Part shown: in pieces, positions 1 through 5,195 of the stretch
How positions within the stretch are numbered: the stretch's first letter is position 1
Layout: every line of letters starts with the position of its first letter
Notes under the pieces: generated by a model
What the model was told of the DNA's origin: nothing
Seen by the model: only the letters and a program-made list of their open reading frames with translations
Database searches by the model: none
Source of the DNA: Gammaproteobacteria bacterium
GTDB lineage: Bacteria; Pseudomonadota; Gammaproteobacteria; GRL18
NCBI GenBank assembly: GCA_028571885.1
Contig: JAPVVU010000244.1
Location: forward strand, 1-5,270
Length of the DNA stretch: 5,270 bases
Direction of reading: 5' to 3'
Position numbers and translations under genes: made by a program

Positions 1-486
1 CCGCAAGGTCAACCTTTGACACAAAATATTGTCAAAGAACTGAGTGAAAATGAACAGCTGATATTACTGGCTGGGCGCTACGAGGGTGTCGATGAACGCC
101 TGATTGAACATTATGTCGATTATGAATGTTCAATTGGAGATTATGTGCTCAGTGGCGGCGAACTGCCTGCAATGGTTTTGATTGATAGCTTAATCCGGTT
201 GATTCCAGGTGCTCTCGGGCATAACGAGTCAGCACTGAATGATTCGTTTTATTCAGGCCTGCTGGATCACCCGCATTACACTCGACCAGAAACCCTTGTT
301 ATTGAAGGTGAAGACGAATGTGTACCTGAGGTGTTGCTCAGTGGTAACCATAAAAAAATTGAACAATGGCGTCTCAAGCAGTCTTTAGGGCGTACCTGGC
401 AAAGAAGGCCGGATTTATTGAAAGATCGTCAATTGAGTGAGCAGGAGCAGCAATTGCTGCAAGCATTCATTCAGGAAGAGAATTAA
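1..486 (+). CDS. trmD: tRNA (guanine(37)-N1)-methyltransferase, 5'-truncated by the window edge
   Basis: TrmD methylates N1 of G37 next to the anticodon of several tRNAs using S-adenosylmethionine, which prevents +1 frameshifting. It is a cytoplasmic homodimeric SPOUT (trefoil-knot) enzyme. The reading frame is open from base 1 and begins PQGQPLTQ, equivalent to about residue 89 of E. coli TrmD (255 aa), so roughly 88 N-terminal residues are missing. Visible motifs are GRYEGVDER (visible residues 25-33), SIGDYVLSGGELPA of the knot, LLDHPHYTRPE, and SLGRTWQRRPDLL in the C-terminal helical domain. The expected catalytic pair is present 15 residues apart: Arg (196-198, in LIRLIPG) and Asp (241-243, in NDSF), matching Arg154/Asp169 of characterised TrmD. 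The TTG at 16 is an internal Leu codon, not the start. rplS follows after 77 bp, as in the rpsP-rimM-trmD-rplS operon. Confidence 0.98.
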   Translation, partial: PQGQPLTQNIVKELSENEQLILLAGRYEGVDERLIEHYVDYECSIGDYVLSGGELPAMVLIDSLIRLIPGALGHNESALNDSFYSGLLDHPHYTRPETLVIEGEDECVPEVLLSGNHKKIEQWRLKQSLGRTWQRRPDLLKDRQLSEQEQQLLQAFIQEEN

Positions 487-563
487 TTTAGTTAACTGTT
501 TTTTAAACTTTTATTTTTAAATATCAACCTGGGTTCAGGGCCTAAGGTAATCGGAGCAAGTGA

Positions 564-911
564 ATGAGTAATATAATTGATGCTATAAACGCAGAACAAA
601 TGGGACGTGAAGTGCCTAAATTCGGCCCTGGTGACACAGTGGTTGTAAGTGTAAAAGTAAAAGAAGGTGAGCGCGAGCGTATTCAGGCTTTCGAAGGCGT
701 TGTTATCGCTGTTCGTAACCGTGGTCTTGATTCTGCGTTCACTGTGCGTAAGATTTCTTATGGTGAAGGTGTTGAACGTGTATTCCAGACATACAGCACA
801 ATGGTTGACAATATCGAAGTAAAACGTCGTGGTGATGTGCGTAGTTCTAAATTGTACTATCTACGCGACCGTCGTGGTAAGTCTGCACGTATTAAAGAAA
901 AATTAAGCTAA
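564..911 (+). CDS. rplS: 50S ribosomal protein L19
   Basis: L19 is a structural protein of the large ribosomal subunit at the 30S-50S interface. The 115-residue product equals the E. coli length. It carries the family core: FGPGDTVVVSVKVKEGERER (residues 20-39), then QAFEGVVIAVRNRGL, FTVRKISYGEGVERVF, and the basic tail KLYYLRDRRGKSARIKEKL. The ATG at 564 is preceded by GGAG at 553-556 with a 7-nt spacer, and the N-terminus MSNIIDAINAEQM aligns with the usual L19 start. It is the last gene of the trmD operon and is followed 39 bp later by a strong intrinsic terminator. The 77-bp spacer from trmD is AT-rich and shows no clear promoter, so co-transcription with trmD is likely. Confidence 0.99.
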   Translation: MSNIIDAINAEQMGREVPKFGPGDTVVVSVKVKEGERERIQAFEGVVIAVRNRGLDSAFTVRKISYGEGVERVFQTYSTMVDNIEVKRRGDVRSSKLYYLRDRRGKSARIKEKLS

Positions 912-950
912 ATATACTTTAAGTTATATTGCTTTATGAATAACATGACT

Positions 951-985
951 AAAAAAAGGATGCTTGAATCAAGCATCCTTTTTTT
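951..985 (+). terminator. Rho-independent terminator of the trmD-rplS operon
   Basis: This is a perfect 35-nt palindrome centred on A968. Seven A's precede GGATGCTTG, and CAAGCATCC is followed by seven T's (979-985). It folds as a stem of at least 9 GC-containing pairs with an AAT loop, extendable by A-U pairs. The T-tract directly after the stem is a textbook intrinsic terminator. Because it is symmetric it could also work on the other strand, but no minus-strand gene converges on it here. Confidence 0.93.
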
Positions 986-998
986 ATGATTATTTATT

Positions 999-1010
999 TA
1001 TAATGTTTTT
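999..1010 (+). promoter_or_regulatory. Candidate -10 promoter element for a leaderless alkyltransferase mRNA
   Basis: A consensus TATAAT occupies 999-1004. Counting the last T as -7 places +1 exactly at A1011, the A of the alkyltransferase ATG. No Shine-Dalgarno precedes that ATG, so the two observations fit a leaderless transcript. There is no good -35 at 16-18 bp (the sequence there is the T-tract of the rplS terminator) and no TGn extension. An alternative promoter is TTGAAT (964-969) with a 15-bp spacer to TATGAT (985-990), which would give a 5' leader of about 14 nt. The region is very AT-rich, so chance -10 matches are expected. Confidence 0.42.
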
Positions 1011-1526
1011 ATGATAAATATAATTATACCTTTCCCTGTTTTTAAACCACTCCACCTCTGTGTTTCTTTTTCTAACTCTTGTTCTAGTGATGTTATTACC
1101 AGTATTAGCTATGGCCAAAAAACTTTTCAGCAATCATCCTCTGAAGTGGATAATTTAATTTTTACCAAAAAAATTAAATATGAATTAGAAAGCTATTTTA
1201 ATAACCCGGGTTTTCAATTTTCTTTACCCTGTGATATTCAGCTGGGTACCCCATTTCAGCAGCGTGTGTGGCAGGCTTTGACAGAGATTCCTTCCGGCAA
1301 AGTAAAAACCTATGGTGAATTGGCAAAAGAGCTTAAAAGCAGTGCCAGAGCTGTTGGTAATGCTTGTCGACGAAACCTTTTCCCTGTTATTATTCCCTGT
1401 CATCGAGTTGTCTCTGCTTCTGGCGTTGGTGGTTATGCTGGTGATACACTTGATACCCAAAGAGGTCAGATTAATTTTTTGCAGATAAAACAATGGCTGC
1501 TGGCTCATGAAGCTGTTGATCGATGA
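1011..1526 (+). CDS. ogt: Methylated-DNA--[protein]-cysteine S-methyltransferase (Ogt/AGT family)
   Basis: This is a suicide repair enzyme that transfers the alkyl group from O6-alkylguanine (and O4-alkylthymine) in DNA to its own cysteine. The product is 171 aa, the same length as E. coli Ogt. The C-terminal DNA-binding domain is clear: GTPFQQRVWQALTEIPSGKV (79-98), TYGELA with Tyr101, helix-turn-helix SARAVGNACRRN with Arg113 at the place of the human AGT arginine finger (Arg128), and IIPCHRVV with nucleophile Cys130. It ends with GYAG...QWLLAHE, with some extra residues between the two parts as in many xerD-linked relatives. The N-terminal domain (1-75) is poorly conserved and AT-rich in codons. 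The ATG at 1011 is the only ATG start in the frame after the TGA at 987. No Shine-Dalgarno is visible. Its TGA overlaps the xerD ATG. The symbol ogt is by family; the exact subfamily is uncertain. Confidence 0.93.
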   Translation: MINIIIPFPVFKPLHLCVSFSNSCSSDVITSISYGQKTFQQSSSEVDNLIFTKKIKYELESYFNNPGFQFSLPCDIQLGTPFQQRVWQALTEIPSGKVKTYGELAKELKSSARAVGNACRRNLFPVIIPCHRVVSASGVGGYAGDTLDTQRGQINFLQIKQWLLAHEAVDR

Positions 1527-2464
1527 AAAAAGAAACCTTTAACAAAGTACAGCTAAAGCAGGATGAACAACGGATAGAAGAATTCCTTGATGCTCTGTGG
1601 ATGGAATACGGTCTGAGCAAAAACACACTGAGTGCCTATCAGACGGATTTAACAGGATTGGCTAAATGGTCAGCCAGTGAGCCTTCGATGAGAGGAAGAG
1701 CATCTCACTTGATCGCTTTAAATAAAGAAGATTTACAAGCCTATCTGGCATTTCGATTTGAGCAGGGTATTAAAGCCCGTTCAACGGCACGGATGCTTTC
1801 GACCTTTCGTCGTTTTTACCAATATCTGATCCGTGAAAATCAACTCAGCATCGATCCCAGTGCTTTATTAGAATCACCTAAGCTTGGACGTCCATTACCC
1901 AAAACAATGTCTGAACGAGAAGTGGAAGCCCTATTAGAGGCACCTGAGATAGATGACCCCCTGGGATTACGTGACAGAGCCATGCTGGAACTTATTTATG
2001 CAACTGGGCTGAGAGTCTCTGAACTTGTTGGACTGGATATTTATGGTGCTAATTTGCAGCAGGGTATTGTCAGAGTGACAGGTAAAGGGAACAAAGAGCG
2101 GCTGGTGCCCATGGGTGAAGAAGCTTTAAGCTGGATTGCCGATTATCTCAAAAATGCTCGAGCAGATTTATTAGGTGCTGCAGTCTCGGATAAATTGTTT
2201 GTCACGCGCAGGGGCGGCGGAATGACACGGCAGACATTTTGGTATATGGTGAAACGCTATGCACAAAAGGCGGGTATTTCGGGTTCATTATCGCCTCATG
2301 TATTGCGCCATGCCTTTGCGACACATTTACTGAATCATGGTGCAGATTTGCGTGTTGTGCAGATGTTATTAGGCCATAGTGATTTATCCACAACTCAGAT
2401 TTATACGCATATTGCGCAAGAACGTCTCAAAGATTTACATGCGCAGCACCACCCCAGAGGTTAA
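1523..2464 (+). CDS. xerD: Site-specific tyrosine recombinase XerD
   Basis: XerD acts with XerC at dif, in the FtsK-controlled reaction, to resolve chromosome dimers before division; mobile elements also exploit it. The N-terminal SAM-like core-binding domain (about 15-105) includes FLDALWMEYGLSKNTLSAY. The catalytic domain carries the complete tyrosine recombinase set: Arg164 (TGLRVSE), Lys188 (VTGKGNKER), His259 and Arg262 (SPHVLRHAFATHLLNHG), His285 (LLGHSDLSTTQIYTH) and nucleophile Tyr294. The spacings match E. coli R148/K172/H244/R247/H270/Y279. The C-terminus HAQHHPRG matches the E. coli XerD tail (QQHHPRA), which separates it from XerC. The protein is 313 aa against 298, with about 10 extra N-terminal residues; the codon aligned with E. 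coli Met1 is CTA, so the ATG at 1523 is the likely start. The 4-bp ATGA overlap with the alkyltransferase and the weak RBS suggest translational coupling. Confidence 0.97.
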   Translation: MKKETFNKVQLKQDEQRIEEFLDALWMEYGLSKNTLSAYQTDLTGLAKWSASEPSMRGRASHLIALNKEDLQAYLAFRFEQGIKARSTARMLSTFRRFYQYLIRENQLSIDPSALLESPKLGRPLPKTMSEREVEALLEAPEIDDPLGLRDRAMLELIYATGLRVSELVGLDIYGANLQQGIVRVTGKGNKERLVPMGEEALSWIADYLKNARADLLGAAVSDKLFVTRRGGGMTRQTFWYMVKRYAQKAGISGSLSPHVLRHAFATHLLNHGADLRVVQMLLGHSDLSTTQIYTHIAQERLKDLHAQHHPRG

Positions 2465-2479
2465 TGAAAGCTATAAAAA

Positions 2480-2507
2480 TTGACAATTTTTTTTTGCTAA
2501 TTAAAAT
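2480..2507 (+). promoter_or_regulatory. Sigma70-type promoter upstream of yajQ-dsbC
   Basis: A perfect TTGACA (2480-2485) is followed by a 16-bp spacer and TAAAAT (2502-2507, 5 of 6 matches to consensus). The predicted start near 2514 leaves a leader of about 90 nt before yajQ. A second TAAAAT lies at 2514-2519 without its own -35. The leader contains the 8-bp inverted repeat AAAATGAA (2515-2522) / TTCATTTT (2545-2552), a weak possible stem. The promoter would make yajQ-dsbC at least partly independent of xerD. Confidence 0.65.
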
Positions 2508-2602
2508 GCTACTTAAAATGAATAGTCTCTATCCATTCAGAATTTCATTTTGCGCTTACATTTAGACGAAGCTTTACAGAAACATTCTTACAGGAATAGA
2601 AT

Positions 2603-3085
2603 ATGCCTTCATTTGACATAGTTTCAGAAATTGATATGCATGAATTATCCAATGCGGTAAACAATGCAAATCGTGCAATTACACAAAGATTTGATTTTAA
2701 GGGAACTCAAACGACTATTAAGCAGTCAAAGGAAGAAGTCACCTTGATAAGTGAGAGTGAATTTCAGGTGCAGCAAGTATTAGATATCATGCTCACCGAG
2801 TTGGTACGCCGAAAAGTAGACGTTAAAAGTCTTGAACAAGGCGAAATAAAACCCAATGGTAAATCAATGGAACAAAAACTGCTTATTCGTCAGGGTATTG
2901 ATAAAGACAATGCCAGAAAGATTGTTAAATTGATTAAGGACAAAAAGTTAAAAGTTCAGTCTGCAATACAGGGTGAGCAAGTTCGAGTGACAGGGAAAAA
3001 ACGCGATGATTTACAGGCTGTAATGGCGATGCTGAAAAAACAGGAACTATCTGTGGCATTACAATTTACAAATTTTAGAGACTAA
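2603..3085 (+). CDS. yajQ: YajQ family cyclic di-GMP-binding / nucleotide-binding protein
   Basis: YajQ (UPF0234) is a small cytoplasmic protein with two ferredoxin-like domains. Family members bind nucleotides, and in Xanthomonas and Pseudomonas a YajQ homologue is a cyclic di-GMP effector that influences transcription and virulence; its general role is still unclear. The 160-aa product (E. coli 163) starts MPSFDIVSE exactly like the family. It keeps RFDFKGT (30-36), ISESEFQVQQVLDIM, the second-domain IRQGIDKDNARKIVKLIKD (95-113), KLKVQSAIQGEQVRVTGKKRDDLQAVMAML, and the terminal FTNFRD. The RBS AGGAA at 2592-2596 lies 6 nt from the ATG. It sits behind its own promoter and 15 bp before dsbC, so the two are probably co-transcribed. 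Its presence between xerD and dsbC is not the E. coli arrangement. Any link to c-di-GMP in this organism is inference. Confidence 0.96.
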   Translation: MPSFDIVSEIDMHELSNAVNNANRAITQRFDFKGTQTTIKQSKEEVTLISESEFQVQQVLDIMLTELVRRKVDVKSLEQGEIKPNGKSMEQKLLIRQGIDKDNARKIVKLIKDKKLKVQSAIQGEQVRVTGKKRDDLQAVMAMLKKQELSVALQFTNFRD

Positions 3086-3100
3086 GACGGAAAAAAATGA

Positions 3101-3898
3101 ATGACCTTTTTTAAAAATAAGAGTAATAAAAATAAGCACAACCAACTGGTAAAACAAGCACTGGTTTCCTCTATTCAGCTACGCTCTCTTGCAATGGGAA
3201 TAGCAGCAATAATTACCATGAGCGCTCTGTCTTCAGGAGCTATAGCAGAATCAACACCTGAACTTGATGCCGCTCTGGATCAGCTGATGCCAGGCACAAA
3301 ACCAAGCAGTATTGAAGCAACCCCATTGCCCGGACTTTATGAAGTGAGTTATGGTTCAACCATTTTTTATTTTAATAAAGATGCTTCTTTGATGTTTCGC
3401 GGTGACATCATTGATGTTAGACAGCGGGTAAATTTGACTGAAAAGAAACGCGGTGAAGCAAGAGGTGAGCTGCTTAAATCAATGGATGAGAGTCAAATGA
3501 TTGTTTATCCTGCAGAAAATGAAAAAACCAAAGTGACCGTTTTTACTGATATTGACTGCCCTTATTGCGTTAAACTGCATCGTGAAATGGCAGATTATAA
3601 TGCTGAAGGAATTACTATACGCTACATGGCTTATCCAAGATCAGGTATCGGTTCTGCTTCATACCAAAAAGCTGTTAACGTCTGGTGTGCAGATGATCCT
3701 GCCCAGGCAATGAGTGATGCTAAAGAAGGAAAACCAATCCCTAAGAAAGTCTGTGATAATCCTGTCAAGCAGCAGTATCAGCTAGGCCAGGCATTAGGTG
3801 TGCAGGGAACGCCAGCAATGTACCTGGAAGATGGCACCAGCATGCCAGGCTATCTGCCTGCTAAAAGTCTTTCTGCTGCTGTGAACAAAAAGAAATAG
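3101..3898 (+). CDS. dsbC: Periplasmic thiol:disulfide interchange protein (disulfide isomerase) DsbC
   Basis: DsbC is a periplasmic V-shaped homodimer that shuffles wrong disulfides in secreted proteins and is kept reduced by DsbD. The 265-aa precursor has a Lys-rich n-region of about 30 residues, a hydrophobic stretch (about 30-46) and a signal peptidase I-type site after AIA (Ala49). The N-terminal dimerisation domain (about 51-110) includes LPGLYEVSYGSTIFYFNKD and GDIIDV. After the linker helix comes the thioredoxin fold with FTDIDCPYCVKLHREM (catalytic Cys153/Cys156). The structural pair is Cys196/Cys218, with the same 22-residue spacing as E. coli, and GTPAM holds cis-Pro238. The active site is CPYC where E. 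coli has CGYC. GG at 3089-3090 is a modest RBS. The ATG at 3097 is out of frame, and internal Met32 would lack the basic n-region, so 3101 is preferred. It follows yajQ by 15 bp and ends at a strong hairpin. Confidence 0.95.
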   Translation: MTFFKNKSNKNKHNQLVKQALVSSIQLRSLAMGIAAIITMSALSSGAIAESTPELDAALDQLMPGTKPSSIEATPLPGLYEVSYGSTIFYFNKDASLMFRGDIIDVRQRVNLTEKKRGEARGELLKSMDESQMIVYPAENEKTKVTVFTDIDCPYCVKLHREMADYNAEGITIRYMAYPRSGIGSASYQKAVNVWCADDPAQAMSDAKEGKPIPKKVCDNPVKQQYQLGQALGVQGTPAMYLEDGTSMPGYLPAKSLSAAVNKKK

Positions 3899-3911
3899 CA
3901 ACTGAAATCCG

Positions 3912-3955
3912 ATGAGGCAGAGTTATTGTTTCTTACTCTGCCTCATACCTCTTTT
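3912..3955 (+). terminator. Intrinsic terminator of yajQ-dsbC
   Basis: A perfect 12-bp stem, ATGAGGCAGAGT (3912-3923) with ACTCTGCCTCAT (3935-3946), encloses an 11-nt loop 13 bp after the dsbC stop. The tail ACCTCTTTT is T/C-rich rather than a pure T-run, so termination may be incomplete. On the minus strand the stem would follow cnoX, but no U-tract follows it there, so the plus-strand role is better supported. Confidence 0.8.
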
Positions 3956-4008
3956 CTAATACAGCATTCCTAATACAATTTTCTTAATACAACCTTCTTA
4001 ATACAAAA
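3953..4008. repeat. Four-copy 14-bp tandem repeat over the cnoX stop codon
   Basis: Units start at 3953, 3967, 3981 and 3995. All four share TAATACA at exactly 14-bp intervals (3957, 3971, 3985, 3999), with the consensus TTCYTAATACANNN. The unit nearest cnoX (3995-4008) includes the gene's last codons and stop (TTG TAT TAA on the minus strand), so the array looks like repeated duplication of the gene's 3' end into the dsbC-cnoX gap. Units diverge with distance from the gene. Because 14 is not a multiple of 3, each copy puts the stop-containing sequence in a new frame. Confidence 0.9.
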
Positions 4009-4864
4009 GGGTGGCCAACTTAGTGCGATATTTTCGTGTAAGCGGCTCTTGAGGACCCAGGATATCAAATATTTTCAGCATGGCGGCTTTGGCTTCACCC
4101 TCCTGAAAATTCATATCCCGTATTAAAATATAAAGTAATGCTTCCAGTGCCTGTTCATATTGATGAGAAATAATATACTGGTTCGCCAGTTGAACTCGGA
4201 TTTCATGACTATCGGGATTGTTTTCTAATTGTGAAAGCAGCTCATCTACTTCTGGTGCATCACTGGTTGCTCGAATTAAATTGAGTTCATCCTGAACTTT
4301 TTTCGCCTCATCAGTGACCTGGACATTAGCAGGCAGTGCTTTTAATACAGCCTCACAATTTTCAAAATCAGCCGATTGCAGATACACTTTAGCAATAGCA
4401 ATATAAACATCAGAGTTGGAAGGTTCTGCCTGATTGAGTAATTTAAGCACTTCAGTTGCCTGCTCATAATCACCCGACTCAGATAAGGCCAGGGCCTCAT
4501 TTATCTTATTCCCGGTTTCATTTTCAACATGAGCATCAAGAAATGCGCGCAGCTCGCCTTCTGGTTTTGCACCCATGAATTCATCCACCATAACGCCATC
4601 TTTAAATAACTTAACTGTCGGTAAATTACGCACGCCGGTTGCTGCCACTAATTCCTGTTGTTCATCAGCATTAACCTTGGCTAAAATGAAAGCCCCTTTG
4701 TATTCTTCAGCGAGCTTGGTGAGCAATGGGATTAACACCTTGCAGGGCTGGCACCAGTCTGCCCAGAAATCAACGAGTACAGGCTGCTGTTTAGACGCTT
4801 CAATAACCTGTTGTTCAAAGTGTGCTGAATCCTGAATGTCAACGACAAAGGGGAAATCACTCAT
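3998..4864 (-). CDS. cnoX: Thioredoxin-TPR chaperedoxin CnoX (YbbN), CXXC-type
   Basis: CnoX/YbbN is a cytoplasmic holdase that protects proteins from over-oxidation and passes them to GroEL/ES or DnaK. The 288-aa product (E. coli 284) has an N-terminal thioredoxin domain (about 5-113) with VDFWADWCQPCKVLIPLL (Cys38, Cys41), FILAKVNADE, and cis-Pro82 in NLPTVKLFKDG. A helical TPR-like region (about 120-288) follows, with repeats around GDYEQATEVLKLLNQAEP, ADFENCEAVLKALPAN and HQYEQALEALLYIL. The C-terminus YRTKLATLLY matches E. coli YRRQLYALLY. E. coli YbbN has lost the first active-site Cys (SQHC), whereas this one keeps a full WCQPC, so true thiol oxidoreductase activity is plausible, as in the Caulobacter protein. 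On the minus strand an AGGA (4878-4875) lies 10 nt before the ATG. It is convergent with dsbC and divergent from the candidate sRNA. Confidence 0.95.
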   Translation of the reverse strand: MSDFPFVVDIQDSAHFEQQVIEASKQQPVLVDFWADWCQPCKVLIPLLTKLAEEYKGAFILAKVNADEQQELVAATGVRNLPTVKLFKDGVMVDEFMGAKPEGELRAFLDAHVENETGNKINEALALSESGDYEQATEVLKLLNQAEPSNSDVYIAIAKVYLQSADFENCEAVLKALPANVQVTDEAKKVQDELNLIRATSDAPEVDELLSQLENNPDSHEIRVQLANQYIISHQYEQALEALLYILIRDMNFQEGEAKAAMLKIFDILGPQEPLTRKYRTKLATLLY

Positions 4865-4917
4865 AGTGTATTAATCCTGATTAAATTGAGAGGGTAAGTA
4901 TGACAGTATAAATAAGG

Positions 4918-4944
4918 ATAATAGCACTGTTTTTCAAGTTACAA
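4918..4944 (-). promoter_or_regulatory. Candidate extended -10 promoter for cnoX
   Basis: Read on the minus strand, TTGTAA (4944-4939) is followed by a 15-bp spacer and TGC-TATTAT (4926-4918), an extended -10 form. It would start transcription about 50 nt before the cnoX ATG. The -35 and spacer are imperfect. Another TATACT (minus strand, 4910-4905) lies closer to the gene. The exact start is therefore uncertain, but the gap must hold the cnoX promoter. Confidence 0.42.
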
Positions 4945-4990
4945 CCCAGTTCACACTTTGCTGTTAATTGGGGTTGTCCCTAGTTGTGAC
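4939..4990. repeat. ACAAC/GTTGT inverted-repeat cluster in the divergent promoter region
   Basis: ACAACCC (4941-4947) is the exact reverse complement of GGGTTGT (4971-4977), with a 23-bp spacer. A further GTTGTGAC (4983-4990) is a 7-of-8 reverse complement of GTTACAAC (4939-4946). These half-sites overlap the proposed -35 elements of both the cnoX promoter (4939-4944) and the plus-strand promoter (4984-4989). That is where an operator controlling both transcripts would sit. No regulator family is recognised from the motif. Confidence 0.45.
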
Positions 4991-5011
4991 CAGAGTTGAA
5001 TTTGATAAAAT
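4984..5011 (+). promoter_or_regulatory. Extended -10 promoter driving the candidate sRNA
   Basis: TTGTGA (4984-4989, 4 of 6 matches) is followed by a 16-bp spacer and TAAAAT (5006-5011, 5 of 6), which is preceded by TGA to form an extended -10 (TGnTAAAAT, 5003-5011). The predicted +1 is A5018. It is the best plus-strand promoter in the terminal intergenic region and points straight into the GGA-rich segment. Confidence 0.62.
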
Positions 5012-5107
5012 GCCTCCAACATTTAGGATCTTTACTTTTTGAAGAAGACTTTTTTAAGATAATTTGGGAAAGTTTTATTCAGGGACGACGTTAAGAAGGA
5101 ACGAACC

Positions 5108-5131
5108 ATGAGGAACGTGTCGAAGGATTGA
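5108..5131 (+). CDS. Possible 7-codon leader peptide inside the candidate sRNA
   Basis: The ATG at 5108 opens MRNVSKD followed by TGA. AAGGA (5096-5100) lies 7 nt upstream, an excellent Shine-Dalgarno at ideal spacing. The same GGA motifs are the proposed CsrA sites, so the ribosome-site match may be incidental. The peptide has no run of a regulatory amino acid. Its stop lies in the 3' arm of the 5119-5132 hairpin. Whether it is translated cannot be judged from sequence. Confidence 0.2.
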   Translation: MRNVSKD

Positions 5132-5195
5132 CTGCAAGCAGGACTCTGAAAGCATAATATGTTTTTAATATGAGTGGCTTGGCACGGAGGTAATG

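Noticed and set aside
16..486. TTG at 16 as the start of trmD
   Set aside because: The frame is open to base 1 and the preceding residues PQGQP align with TrmD internal sequence; the gene simply begins before the window.
528..539. CCTG-GGTT-CAGG hairpin before rplS as a regulatory leader
   Set aside because: Only a 4-bp stem; too weak to claim autoregulation.
1224..1508. Minus-strand ORF of 94 codons
   Set aside because: Lies inside the alkyltransferase catalytic domain, and its translation resembles no family.
2202..2393. Minus-strand ORF of 63 codons
   Set aside because: Antisense to the conserved XerD catalytic region, with no recognisable product.
2475..2495. AAAAATTG-A-CAATTTTT palindrome with T-run as an xerD terminator
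   Set aside because: The stem is almost all A-U with a 1-nt centre, so it would be unstable; the same bases form the -35 of the yajQ promoter, which explains them better.
3953..4008. CRISPR-like array
   Set aside because: Units are 14 bp and contiguous without distinct spacers, and no cas genes are present; this is a simple tandem duplication.
4575..4835. Plus-strand ORF of 86 codons
   Set aside because: Antisense to the thioredoxin domain of cnoX; low-complexity Ser/Thr translation with no RBS.
4835..5017. GacA-type upstream activating box (TGTAAG-N6-CTTACA) for the sRNA
   Set aside because: GTAAG occurs at 4894-4898 but no CTTACA partner follows, so the box is not supported.
5170..5193. 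7-codon ORF MSGLARR
   Set aside because: No Shine-Dalgarno upstream and no distinguishing feature.
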